Origin: Prevotella sp. CAG:891
Lineage (GTDB): Bacteria; Bacteroidota; Bacteroidia; Bacteroidales; Bacteroidaceae
Direction of reading: 5' to 3'
Assembly: GCA_000437675.1 (NCBI GenBank)
Contig: FR901668.1
Location: 1-11,745, forward strand
DNA length: 11,745 nucleotides
Part shown: one piece after another, positions 1-6,134 of the stretch
Layout: every line of letters begins with the position of its first letter
Position numbering within the stretch: the first letter of the stretch is position 1
Notes under the pieces: model-generated
Databases searched by the model: none
What the model saw: the letters and a program-made list of their open reading frames with translations, nothing else
Told to the model about the DNA's origin: nothing
Translations under genes and position numbers: made by a program

Positions 1-37
1 AATTCAAATGTAAAAATAATTTTGAACACCTACTTAC
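1..37 (-). repeat. Arm of a dispersed intergenic repeat, truncated by the window edge
   Basis: The reverse complement of these 37 bases matches 5394-5430 at 36 of 37 positions. The core TGAACACCTACTTA lies at 23-36 and recurs perfectly at 5567-5580 and, inverted, at 5395-5408. The repeat begins 11 bases beyond the stop codon of the GH2 gene. Relative to the gene upstream of it, it has the same orientation as the copy after cysN. The element probably continues left of base 1. I see no transposase, so this is a non-coding repeat of the REP or MITE kind. Confidence 0.75.
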
Positions 38-47
38 CTAAAAAAGC

Positions 48-2729
48 CTACTTTTTCTCGCCAAAGTCAGCCTGCTGCTGTTCCACCTCCTTCAGTCGGC
101 GGTCGTTTTCAGCCTTCCGCTTCCATTCAGCTTCAAGGTCAGCAGCCGATTTCCCCTTAATTTCTTCCCCCTCAGCCTCACTCCGGCAGTTCAGCAGTTT
201 CCCCTCGTTAGGGTCGAAAATCAAAGGATGCACAGCCGGTTTACTCTCCAGTTCCAGCACCGCACTCACCGGCGTTTGCGCCCCCTCGAATGCCACACTC
301 GCCGTCACCCTTATTTTTCCCGGCGTTAGTGTCGACTGAATCAGCACCGGAGCCGTACCCCATTTCACGCTTGTCGGGTTAGCCCCGATGTCCGCATTGC
401 CGATGATGCGCCCCTCGCCCTCAATATGAAAGCGAATACATTGGTTATTCAGTCGTTTGATGTTGCCCTGTTTGTCGGCCACCGCCGCCACCAGCGTCAT
501 TACGTCCGACCCATCGGCCCTCAAGTCCATTCCCTCATGGTCAGCCCACAGCAGCAACTGCTCCGGGCGGCGTGCCGGTCGCACCTCGTGCGTAGCCACC
601 ACCTTGCCCCCAATCAGTCCTTCAGCCCGCAAAAACACCTCGTGCTGCTTGTGTTCGTTCATCGACATGTATTTGTCAATCATGAAATCATACACACGCT
701 CAAACGTAATAATGGGCGAAGGCATTCCCTCCTTTTTCACAGGGCGAGTGTAAGTAAACAGCTTGCCATTTTTGTTGTACGTCAGACGCACCTCGTCGCA
801 GTTCGAGTACACCGTTACATCCGCAGGCGAAAAAGGCGTCATTTCGTGTGCAATGTACACCATGGGACCCGTCGTAAACGGCCGTTCCAATTTTTCCGTC
901 GGGCGTTGCGACTGAAACATGTAGTAAGCATACTTAGGCTGTCTGAAAGCATCCATGATGCCCCCATAGAAAGGGTCGGGATGATAGCCCCGCTGATGGT
1001 CGAACGCATGCCACAAGCAGCCCCCCACATGCTGTCGAGGCGTGCGCCACAAAGCATCGTAGCTGGTGTAAGGATAAGTCGGACAAGCATAGTGCCGGGC
1101 CTGTACGAGCATAGCCTGTTCACCCCATTGGCGAGCCACCCGGCTCGGCGAGTTGTGCGAGTTCCAATCGTCCACATTGTCGCCCCATTCGCGCGTAAAG
1201 TAGGTCACGTTCGGGTTAGCCTGTTTCAAAGCCCAGTTCTTGTCAGCATTTGCCGGGTGTGCAAACTGCACCGGGTAAATTTCATGGCCGCGCGCCTCGC
1301 TGTCGCAGCCCGAATAACAGTAGGCAAAGGGATATTCCTCGCTCACCGTACGCAAAGCCTGCTGGGCAAAATCAGCCGGATACCACGTTTCGTTCAAAAT
1401 CGGTTCCCACAGCCACACACACGGGTGATTGCGGTCGCGGCGCACCATCTGCCGTATGTCGCTGTAAACGCGTTCGGCAAACACCGGTGCCTCGTTCCAA
1501 AACTGCCAGCCCGGTGTATTCACAATAACGAACAGCCCCAATTCGTCGCAAGCATCCATGAAAGCCGGATCCTGCGGACAATGCGCGTTTCGAATCACCT
1601 TCAGCCCCGCATCGCGCAGTTTTTTGGCATCGCGCCAATGCAGCGCATTCGGCACCGCGTTGCCCACGAGTGCATAATCCTGGTGTCGGTTAGCCCCGAT
1701 GAGCGGCGCCTCGTAAGGTTTGCCGTTAAGCCAAAAGCCATCAGCCCCCTTGAACTCAATGCTTCGTATGCCCATGCGTCGGCGGTATCCGTCCAGCACG
1801 TTCCCCTCCTTGTCGCGAATGCGCACCACAAGGTCGTAGAGCGTAGGCTCCTCCGGACTCCAAAGCAGCGGCTGCTTTAGCGTCAGTTTGTCCTTAACGG
1901 TTTGTGCATTTCCAGCCTTCACCCTCACCGTCGTGTTAATCAGGGCCGCCTGCTTTCCGTCAGGTTGCAGCAGTTCATATTCCACCACACCGTTAAACGT
2001 TTGCTGCCCGTCGTTTCGCAAGTGCAGCTGCAGGCAAATATCGGCCTGCGCATCGCTCACACGGTCGTAAGCCACGAAGAGTCCGCCCCCGGCAGTCACT
2101 TTTTCGTAGTTCGGGTCGGTAATGTACACCGCGCCGTGCGCCACCAGCCAGCAGTCGCGGTAAATGCCTCCAAAGTAGCAAAAGTCAAGCATGTCCTGCG
2201 GTTTTCCGGGCGGATAAGTCGGGTCGTTGCTATTGTCGGTCCACACCGCAATCACGTTGTCGGCCTCCCACTTCAGTGCCTGCGTCACATCCACCACCAG
2301 CGGCAGATAGCCCCCAAAGTGTTCGGCCAGCAGTTTGCCGTTGACGTAAACCCGGCTTTTGCCCATGATGGCCTCGAAATGCAGAAACAGCTTTTTGCCC
2401 TTCAGCTTGTTGTCAGGGGTAAAATGTTTGCGATACCAAGCCTCGCCCTGATAATTGATGCCCCCGCTCGCTTCGGTCGGCAGGTATTCCAAACCATGTG
2501 GCAGCGACACCACGCCCCACTGTGCATCGTCGTAGTGCAGTGCCTCGGCACCCGGTGCAGCTCCCTTGTGAAACCGCCACGCCGGATTCATCGAACTCAC
2601 CGTACGGCCGCTTTGTGCCAGTTCAAAAAATCCGGCTGTCGAAAATTCCGGTTGTTGCCCGGCTTGAACCGCCACTGCCGATTGCAGCAGCATCAGTAAG
2701 CCCCAAAGAAAAATGCGCGTATATTTCAT
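48..2729 (-). CDS. Secreted glycoside hydrolase family 2 protein (beta-galactosidase type)
   Basis: This 893-residue protein probably removes non-reducing-end sugars from oligosaccharides in the periplasm or at the cell surface; the sugar specificity is not visible. Residues 1-23 are a signal peptide (a basic start, a Leu-rich core, then VQA before GQQPEF), which supports the chosen Met. Residues about 45-200 form the GH2 sugar-binding jelly-roll (GEAWYRKHF near 95, VYVNG near 127, FGGIYRDCWL near 186). An immunoglobulin-like domain follows to about 325, then the TIM barrel with RNAHCP (380-385), RDRNHP (431-436) and the acid/base region WEPILNE (441-447, Glu447). Glu514 in TREWGD is the likely nucleophile; classical LacZ differs around that Glu. 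A beta-rich domain resembling other GH2 C-termini spans about 720-830. The last 50 residues are charged and predicted helical, which is unusual. No SusC, SusD or regulator gene is adjacent. The family assignment is firm; the substrate is unknown. Confidence 0.93.
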   Translation of the reverse strand: MKYTRIFLWGLLMLLQSAVAVQAGQQPEFSTAGFFELAQSGRTVSSMNPAWRFHKGAAPGAEALHYDDAQWGVVSLPHGLEYLPTEASGGINYQGEAWYRKHFTPDNKLKGKKLFLHFEAIMGKSRVYVNGKLLAEHFGGYLPLVVDVTQALKWEADNVIAVWTDNSNDPTYPPGKPQDMLDFCYFGGIYRDCWLVAHGAVYITDPNYEKVTAGGGLFVAYDRVSDAQADICLQLHLRNDGQQTFNGVVEYELLQPDGKQAALINTTVRVKAGNAQTVKDKLTLKQPLLWSPEEPTLYDLVVRIRDKEGNVLDGYRRRMGIRSIEFKGADGFWLNGKPYEAPLIGANRHQDYALVGNAVPNALHWRDAKKLRDAGLKVIRNAHCPQDPAFMDACDELGLFVIVNTPGWQFWNEAPVFAERVYSDIRQMVRRDRNHPCVWLWEPILNETWYPADFAQQALRTVSEEYPFAYCYSGCDSEARGHEIYPVQFAHPANADKNWALKQANPNVTYFTREWGDNVDDWNSHNSPSRVARQWGEQAMLVQARHYACPTYPYTSYDALWRTPRQHVGGCLWHAFDHQRGYHPDPFYGGIMDAFRQPKYAYYMFQSQRPTEKLERPFTTGPMVYIAHEMTPFSPADVTVYSNCDEVRLTYNKNGKLFTYTRPVKKEGMPSPIITFERVYDFMIDKYMSMNEHKQHEVFLRAEGLIGGKVVATHEVRPARRPEQLLLWADHEGMDLRADGSDVMTLVAAVADKQGNIKRLNNQCIRFHIEGEGRIIGNADIGANPTSVKWGTAPVLIQSTLTPGKIRVTASVAFEGAQTPVSAVLELESKPAVHPLIFDPNEGKLLNCRSEAEGEEIKGKSAADLEAEWKRKAENDRRLKEVEQQQADFGEKK

Positions 2730-2786
2730 AGTTATATATATATTGGATTAGAGTTTGTAAAATCACAGAAACAGTTTGCACAGCTA

Positions 2787-2817
2787 CAAATTTACGCCAT
2801 TAAGCACGATGAACCAC
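2787..2817 (-). promoter_or_regulatory. Candidate promoter of the GH2 gene
   Basis: On the minus strand, 2794-2787 reads TAAATTTG, a perfect match to the Bacteroidota -7 consensus TAnnTTTG. It lies about 57 bases upstream of the GH2 start codon. The expected -33 TTTG is poor: the nearest match is GGTTC around 2815-2811, with a spacing that is also short. Transcription would start near 2780 and give a leader of about 50 bases. The -7 match is direct; promoter activity is inferred. Confidence 0.5.
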
Positions 2818-2863
2818 CGAAAAAGCAGAATTTTAAATCAAAAAAATGGCTCAGTGATGAATC

Positions 2864-2871
2864 GGGGGGGG
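2864..2871. repeat. G8 homopolymer tract
   Basis: There are eight consecutive G residues, preceded by ATC and followed by CTCC. The tract lies about 70 bases upstream of the GH2 -7 motif and outside any coding sequence. Tracts of this length can slip during replication and alter promoter strength in phase-variable genes, but the distance from the promoter makes a role here uncertain. Confidence 0.8.
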
Positions 2872-3060
2872 CTCCTTGTAAATATGAACCGCATTTTTGA
2901 CAGATCCTTTCAACTACTCCCTAACGTGTAACCGCCAAACACTTAGGATGGGGCAGCACTTCGCTGCTAATTGTGCGCAGGACAGATTTAATAAATAGGT
3001 GAATAAACGTAAAAATGAAACATACGCCCATATCTTCATCTCAAAGCAGCATTGGCGGGC

Positions 3061-3136
3061 TTAGTTCCGATTTTGTCGTTTTTCTGAAAACGCTGATTAT
3101 CAGCAGTTCCGAGATTGTTCGCACTGGCTCGGAACT
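3061..3136. repeat. Inverted copies of the 21-bp repeat core at the array's left edge
   Basis: TTAGTTCCGA at 3061-3070 is the exact inverse of the array core TCGGAACTAA. AGTTCCGAG at 3105-3113 is the exact inverse of CTCGGAACT at 3128-3136, which belongs to the first array unit. The second pair forms a 9-bp stem with a 14-base loop. The perfect palindrome at 3092-3104 lies between the two inverted copies. The array therefore begins with units in opposite orientation, not with random flanking sequence. Confidence 0.75.
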
Positions 3137-3283
3137 AATTCTAACAAGCTCGGAACTAATTCTAACAAGCTGAAACTAGCTCGGAACTAATTTGCACAAG
3201 CTCGGAACTAATTTGCACAGGCTCGGAACTAATTTCAACAAGCTCGGAACTAATTCGGGCAATCGCGGAGCAAATTTTGACAA
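3127..3283. repeat. 21-bp tandem repeat array (six good units plus degenerate ones)
   Basis: Six units share the core GCTCGGAACTAATT and end in seven variable bases, usually with ACAA last. They start at 3127, 3148, 3179, 3200, 3221 and 3242. A 10-base partial unit at 3169-3178 breaks the phase, and a decayed unit occupies 3263-3283. Variation is confined mostly to unit positions 15-18. The 21-bp period equals seven codons: the minus strand reads as heptads such as ISSELVR and ISSELVQ. The partial unit introduces a stop in each phase and no start codon serves them, so I do not call a protein. Confidence 0.9.
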
Positions 3284-3553
3284 TCGCTCAGTTCGTGGTT
3301 CAAACTACGGCATGCAGACGGAAAAACAAGCTGATTGTTTTAATGTAAATTCACTTACTTGACGGCTTGCTATTTAATATTTACGGCAAAGCTGAGGCCT
3401 AAAAATCAGCCATACAAAGCGTTGCGGAGCACCCAAAAAGGATAGGCTGAGCCAAGGTTTTTGTATCGCTCGTCGCAGCCTCACCCTAAGGCATGGTCTG
3501 CCTCGAAAAGCATGGCATTTTCGGTGCGCTGAATTGCATTTACGAAAAAAACA

Positions 3554-3569
3554 TCAGCCCGAAGGCTGA
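3554..3569. other. Stable tetraloop hairpin in the second repeat block
   Basis: TCAGCC-CGAA-GGCTGA is a perfect 6-bp stem closed by a CGAA loop. It lies in a GC-rich stretch about 95 bases before the repeat end at 3638-3677. The block at 5394-5581 also has an internal hairpin with a 4-base loop (5470-5483), so the two blocks may share architecture, although their internal sequences differ. No U-tract follows, so this is not a terminator. Confidence 0.55.
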
Positions 3570-3637
3570 AGAGCGGCGGAGCAGGGCGTACAACCGGCCA
3601 ATATATTTCGGAAAGTAGTTCAGAAAGCATGCGCGCC

Positions 3638-3677
3638 AACGCAATGCAATGCTGAAATAATTTTGAGTACCTATTTA
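3638..3677 (+). repeat. Diverged right end of the dispersed intergenic repeat
   Basis: This stretch aligns with 5518-5580. Both begin with AACG(C/T)AATGCAA and both end in TAATTTTGA, two variable bases, then ACCTA(T/C)TTA. The copy here lacks about 24 internal bases (the ACTTCGATAGAATTATATAA part). The TTTG inside its end falls at the -33 position of the cysN promoter. Confidence 0.55.
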
Positions 3678-3692
3678 AAATTCGTACCTTTG
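3662..3692 (+). promoter_or_regulatory. Promoter of cysN
   Basis: TTTG at 3662-3665 and TACCTTTG at 3685-3692 are separated by 19 bases, which fits the Bacteroidota primary sigma consensus (TTTG at -33, TAnnTTTG at -7). Transcription would start near 3698-3700, leaving a leader of about 60 bases before the ATG at 3761. Within the leader, CTATCT (3717-3722) can pair with AGATAG (3741-3746). No repressor site or riboswitch is recognisable. The -33 element sits inside the dispersed repeat end, so the repeat may supply half of the promoter. Confidence 0.75.
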
Positions 3693-3760
3693 CATGAGGT
3701 AGAAGCCGCATAGGCACTATCTACTCAAAACACAGTACGCAGATAGCATAACATTTCCTT

Positions 3761-5248
3761 ATGGCAGAAAATACATCAAACCCGAATAATCCCAACGAAG
3801 AAAGCCTTGTGGTAGATGGCCGCAAACTTTCAATCGAGGAATATCTGAATCAGGACGAAAAGAAAGACTTGCTCCGTTTGCTCACGGCAGGTTCGGTTGA
3901 CGATGGTAAATCCACCCTCATCGGCCGTTTGCTTTTCGACTCAAAAAAACTCTACGAAGACCAACTCTCGGCCCTCGAACGCGACTCGGCACGCGTAGGT
4001 AACGCCGGTGCCGGACAAATTGACTATGCACTGCTGTGCGACGGACTCAAGGCCGAACGTGAACAGGGCATTACCATCGACGTGGCTTACCGCTACTTCT
4101 CGACCAACAAACGCAAATTCATCATTGCCGACACGCCGGGACACGAGCAGTACACGCGTAACATGATTACCGGTGGTTCGACGGCTAACCTGGCCATCAT
4201 CTTGGTCGATGCCCGCACGGGTGTCATTACGCAAACCCGTCGCCACACCTTCCTTTGCTCATTGCTGGGTATTAAGCACGTGGTGCTTGCGGTGAATAAA
4301 ATGGACCTCGTTGACTTCGACCGTCAGGTGTTCGACAACATTGTCAGCGAATTTACCTCGTTCATTTCCACTTTCGAAATTCCCGATGTACGTTGCATCC
4401 CCTTGTCGGCCCTCGAAGGCGACAACGTGGTGGAACGCAGTGCGCGTACTCCCTGGTACGACGGTCCGGCACTCCTCGAATTCCTCGAAACCGTACACAT
4501 TGGCAACGACCATAACCTCAGCGACTTCCGCTACCCCGTGCAGTATGTGCTTCGCCCCGACCTCGACTTCCGCGGCTTCAGTGCTAAGGTGGCCAGTGGC
4601 GTAGTGCGCCAAGGCGACGAGGTAATGGCACTCCCCTCGGGCAAGCGCAGCAAGGTAAAGCGCATCGTGACTTACGATGGCGACCTCGACCTTGCCTTCC
4701 CCCCGCAGTGTGTCACCTTGCAGCTCGAGGACGAAATCGACATTTCGCGCGGCGAAATGATTGTACATCCCGACAACTTGCCGCAGGTGGGCCGTCACTT
4801 CGAGGCCATGCTCGTTTGGATGGACGAACAGCCCATGGACGTGAACAAATCGTTCTACCTGAAGCACACCACCAACACCACGCGCTGCCGCATCGACCAC
4901 TTCGACTATAAAATCGACGTCAATACGCTCGAAAAGAGCCAGGTTGATCATTTGGAACTCAACGAAATTGGTCGTGCCGTTATCGTCAGCTCCAAGGAAC
5001 TCTTCTACGATGCCTACAAGCAGAACAAAGCTACGGGTGCGTTTATCCTTATCGACCCCATCACGAACAACACTTCGTGTGTTGGTATGATTATCGGTCC
5101 TGTGGCCGAAGACACGCTGCACACCGACGATGCGCTCCCCACGCTCGATTTGCCTGCCCTTGGCATTGCTCCCGAACACTACGAGGCCATTGACCGCGCC
5201 GTACGCGACTTGAGCCGTCAGGGTATTGAGGTAAAGGTTAAGAAGTAA
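3761..5248 (+). CDS. cysN: Sulfate adenylyltransferase subunit 1 (ATP sulfurylase GTPase subunit)
   Basis: CysN is the regulatory GTPase of bacterial ATP sulfurylase. With the catalytic CysD subunit it couples GTP hydrolysis to formation of adenosine 5'-phosphosulfate from ATP and sulfate in the cytoplasm. The 495 residues carry every translational-GTPase motif: G1 GSVDDGKST (44-52), switch I with EREQGITID (99-107), G3 DTPGHE (124-129), G4 NKMD (179-182) and G5 SAL (216-218). Two beta-barrel domains resembling those of EF-Tu follow from about 255. The length fits plain CysN; there is no C-terminal APS kinase as in CysNC fusions. The first 15 residues form a polar, Asn-rich extension. The start at 3761 is the first ATG after the promoter and leaves all motifs intact. 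Unusually, cysD is not upstream: a kilobase of repeats is there, and the gene has its own promoter and terminator. Confidence 0.97.
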   Translation: MAENTSNPNNPNEESLVVDGRKLSIEEYLNQDEKKDLLRLLTAGSVDDGKSTLIGRLLFDSKKLYEDQLSALERDSARVGNAGAGQIDYALLCDGLKAEREQGITIDVAYRYFSTNKRKFIIADTPGHEQYTRNMITGGSTANLAIILVDARTGVITQTRRHTFLCSLLGIKHVVLAVNKMDLVDFDRQVFDNIVSEFTSFISTFEIPDVRCIPLSALEGDNVVERSARTPWYDGPALLEFLETVHIGNDHNLSDFRYPVQYVLRPDLDFRGFSAKVASGVVRQGDEVMALPSGKRSKVKRIVTYDGDLDLAFPPQCVTLQLEDEIDISRGEMIVHPDNLPQVGRHFEAMLVWMDEQPMDVNKSFYLKHTTNTTRCRIDHFDYKIDVNTLEKSQVDHLELNEIGRAVIVSSKELFYDAYKQNKATGAFILIDPITNNTSCVGMIIGPVAEDTLHTDDALPTLDLPALGIAPEHYEAIDRAVRDLSRQGIEVKVKK

Positions 5249-5277
5249 CAATTCCCTCTTTCTTATTACACATAGCG

Positions 5278-5324
5278 AAAGGCTCCATCAGTTCACTCTT
5301 ACACAAGGAACTGATGGAGCTTTT
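5278..5324 (+). terminator. Rho-independent terminator after cysN
   Basis: GCTCCATCAGTTC (5282-5294) pairs perfectly with GAACTGATGGAGC (5308-5320) around a 13-base loop. A G-U pair and three A-T pairs extend the stem outward to 5278 and 5324, and TTTTGTT follows. It begins about 30 bases after the cysN stop codon and shows that cysN transcription ends here. Confidence 0.92.
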
Positions 5325-5360
5325 GTTGGTATGTCATTGTTGGGCGGCAACCAATGGCTG

Positions 5361-5391
5361 AAATACTTCGATAGAATTATGTAAAATAATT
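5361..5391 (+). repeat. Direct repeat A, left copy
   Basis: These 31 bases match 5535-5565 with a single difference at 5381 (G here, A there). This copy lies outside the left terminal inverted repeat of the element at 5394-5581, whereas the other copy lies inside and overlaps the right one. That asymmetry suggests a nested or recombined pair of elements and not simple target-site duplication. Confidence 0.85.
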
Positions 5392-5393
5392 AT

Positions 5394-5581
5394 GTAAGTA
5401 GGTGTTCATAATTATTTTTACATTTGAATTGCGTTATTGTGCCGTAGTTGTTTGTTCTGTGCGAAGGAGCATAGCGGGCTATGTGACTGAGCGCAGAGCA
5501 AGCAAATGCGGTGCAAGAACGTAATGCAAAGTAAAAATACTTCGATAGAATTATATAAAATAATTTTGAACACCTACTTAA
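5394..5581. repeat. MITE-like non-coding element with 23-bp terminal inverted repeats
   Basis: The left end 5395-5417 and the right end 5558-5580 are inverted copies of each other at 22 of 23 positions, with TAAGTAGGTGTTCA as the perfect outer 14 bases. The interior of about 140 bases is more GC-rich, has a hairpin CATAG-CGGG-CTATG (5470-5483), and encodes no convincing protein. The right end is followed by a second ACACCTACTTA (5581-5591), a tandem partial copy. A near-identical left arm lies at 1-37 and a diverged right end at 3638-3677. Short length, inverted ends, several copies and intergenic location fit a MITE or REP-type element. No transposase is present, so mobility is inferred. Confidence 0.7.
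5535..5565 (+). repeat. Direct repeat A, right copy
   Basis: This is the second copy of the 31-base repeat at 5361-5391, with one mismatch. Its last eight bases overlap the right terminal inverted repeat of the MITE-like element, so this sequence is a native part of the element's right end. The presence of the same sequence left of the element implies remains of another element's right end there. Confidence 0.85.
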
Positions 5582-5614
5582 CACCTACTTAAATGAAAAT
5601 ACCTATAAGTAAGT

Positions 5615-5646
5615 ATTGCTGAAACAGAAAAGGAAATGTAAATTTG
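5615..5646 (+). promoter_or_regulatory. Promoter of the His-rich protein and TonB receptor locus
   Basis: TAAATTTG at 5639-5646 is a perfect -7 element. ATTGC at 5615-5619 is a partial match to the -33 TTTG at the expected distance of about 20 bases. Transcription would start near 5652, giving a long leader of roughly 135 bases before the ATG at 5787. No other -7 match was found between here and the TonB receptor gene, so this promoter probably serves both genes. Confidence 0.6.
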
Positions 5647-5722
5647 CACTGAAATACAAAGCTAAACATTACACTGACAAACTAACATACTGAAGTTTTC
5701 CGTTTTTTTTACTGCGGAACTG

Positions 5723-5786
5723 GCGCGTTCTGTGCATTTATACATCTAAGAAATGAATGCGCGGAAACCTTCTTTAAACACGCATT
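5723..5786 (+). promoter_or_regulatory. Leader with two mutually exclusive hairpins before the start codon
   Basis: GCGCGTTC (5723-5730) can pair with GAATGCGC (5755-5762), 8 bp including one G-U. AATGCG (5756-5761) can instead pair with CGCATT (5781-5786), which abuts the ATG at 5787. Both helices use the same bases, so they cannot form together. The second would mask the translation start. This is the layout expected of a translational switch, but both loops are long (24 and 19 bases). No known riboswitch signature, including the cobalamin box, is present. Confidence 0.35.
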
Positions 5787-6134
5787 ATGAGAAAGCAACT
5801 GCTGACATTCTTGAAATTGCTTCTCCCACTGATATTTGTTTCGTATCTGTGCGGAATAGCCCTCTTTACCCACTCACACGTGGTAAATGGGGTTATCATC
5901 GTACACTCACACCCGTTTAAAGACGCCCATTCGCACACCCCGAAACAGTTTGAGACCATCATGTATCTCTCAAACTACCTGATGCCGGACGTCACGGTAT
6001 CCGAGGAACTGGTTCAGTTCTTCCCCTTGTTTTTGGGTTTGCTGTGTTTCCCGTTAGTCATTTCCGGAAGCAAAAAGCGCGAAGTGCGCCTTGTCAGTTT
6101 GCGCGCACCGCCCGTTTGTTCGGCACATGCATAG
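5787..6134 (+). CDS. Small two-helix membrane protein with His-rich external loop
   Basis: I do not recognise a named family. The 115 residues begin with basic MRKQ and a hydrophobic helix (about 5-27). The segment 28-77 contains THSH, VHSHPF and AHSHT, with six His at 29, 31, 40, 42, 48 and 50. A second helix lies at 78-94, then a basic tail (SGSKKREVR) ending in LRAPPVCSAHA. The positive-inside rule puts both ends in the cytoplasm and the His cluster in the periplasm. The spaced HxH pairs would suit binding of a transition metal such as zinc, copper, nickel or cobalt; this is inference. The protein has its own upstream promoter and is followed 229 bases later by a TonB receptor on the same strand. 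From memory, small proteins of this layout occur beside TonB receptors in other Bacteroidales, which suggests a shared uptake or sensing role. The start is the first Met and leads directly into the hydrophobic helix. Confidence 0.85.
   Translation: MRKQLLTFLKLLLPLIFVSYLCGIALFTHSHVVNGVIIVHSHPFKDAHSHTPKQFETIMYLSNYLMPDVTVSEELVQFFPLFLGLLCFPLVISGSKKREVRLVSLRAPPVCSAHA

Larger units (their letters stand above)
2730..3760. other. Gene-free intergenic region between divergent GH2 and cysN genes
   Basis: I find no credible gene in this kilobase. It holds, in order: the GH2 promoter, a G8 tract, a small hairpin GCAGC-acttc-GCTGC (2953-2967), a perfect palindrome GCTGATTATCAGC (3092-3104), and a 21-bp tandem array (3127-3283). 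After these, 3406-3466 carries TCAGCC/GGCTGA and ATACAAA/TTTGTAT pairs in crossed order, so they are alternatives or a pseudoknot. A GC-rich hairpin at 3554-3569 precedes a repeat end that merges with the cysN promoter. A 78-codon reading frame on the minus strand (3481-3717) runs through that promoter and is not convincing. The density of repeats suggests accumulated non-coding elements. Confidence 0.7.

Noticed and set aside
426..1880. Long plus-strand reading frame of 484 codons opposite the GH2 gene
   Set aside because: It is antisense to a gene with clear catalytic motifs and a signal peptide. The translation is rich in His, Arg and Val without any domain pattern, as expected of the complementary strand of a GC-rich gene.
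3127..3283. CRISPR array
   Set aside because: The units are 21 bp, directly adjacent and without spacers, and no cas genes are nearby; it is a tandem repeat.
3481..3717. Possible 78-residue protein on the minus strand before cysN
   Set aside because: It runs through the cysN promoter and the repeat end, has no promoter of its own, and shows no domain or transmembrane pattern. More likely it is repeat-derived non-coding sequence.
4259..5251. Minus-strand reading frame of 330 codons opposite cysN
   Set aside because: CysN on the plus strand is unmistakable; the antisense translation has no recognisable domain and overlaps it entirely.
5390..5584. Possible 64-residue protein on the minus strand in the MITE-like element
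   Set aside because: Both ends fall in the terminal inverted repeats and the length is set by the repeat; there is no sign of selection for coding.
5652..5786. Cobalamin riboswitch before the TonB receptor locus
   Set aside because: I looked for the conserved B12-box core (GCCACTG) and the typical multi-helix fold and found neither here nor in 6135-6363.
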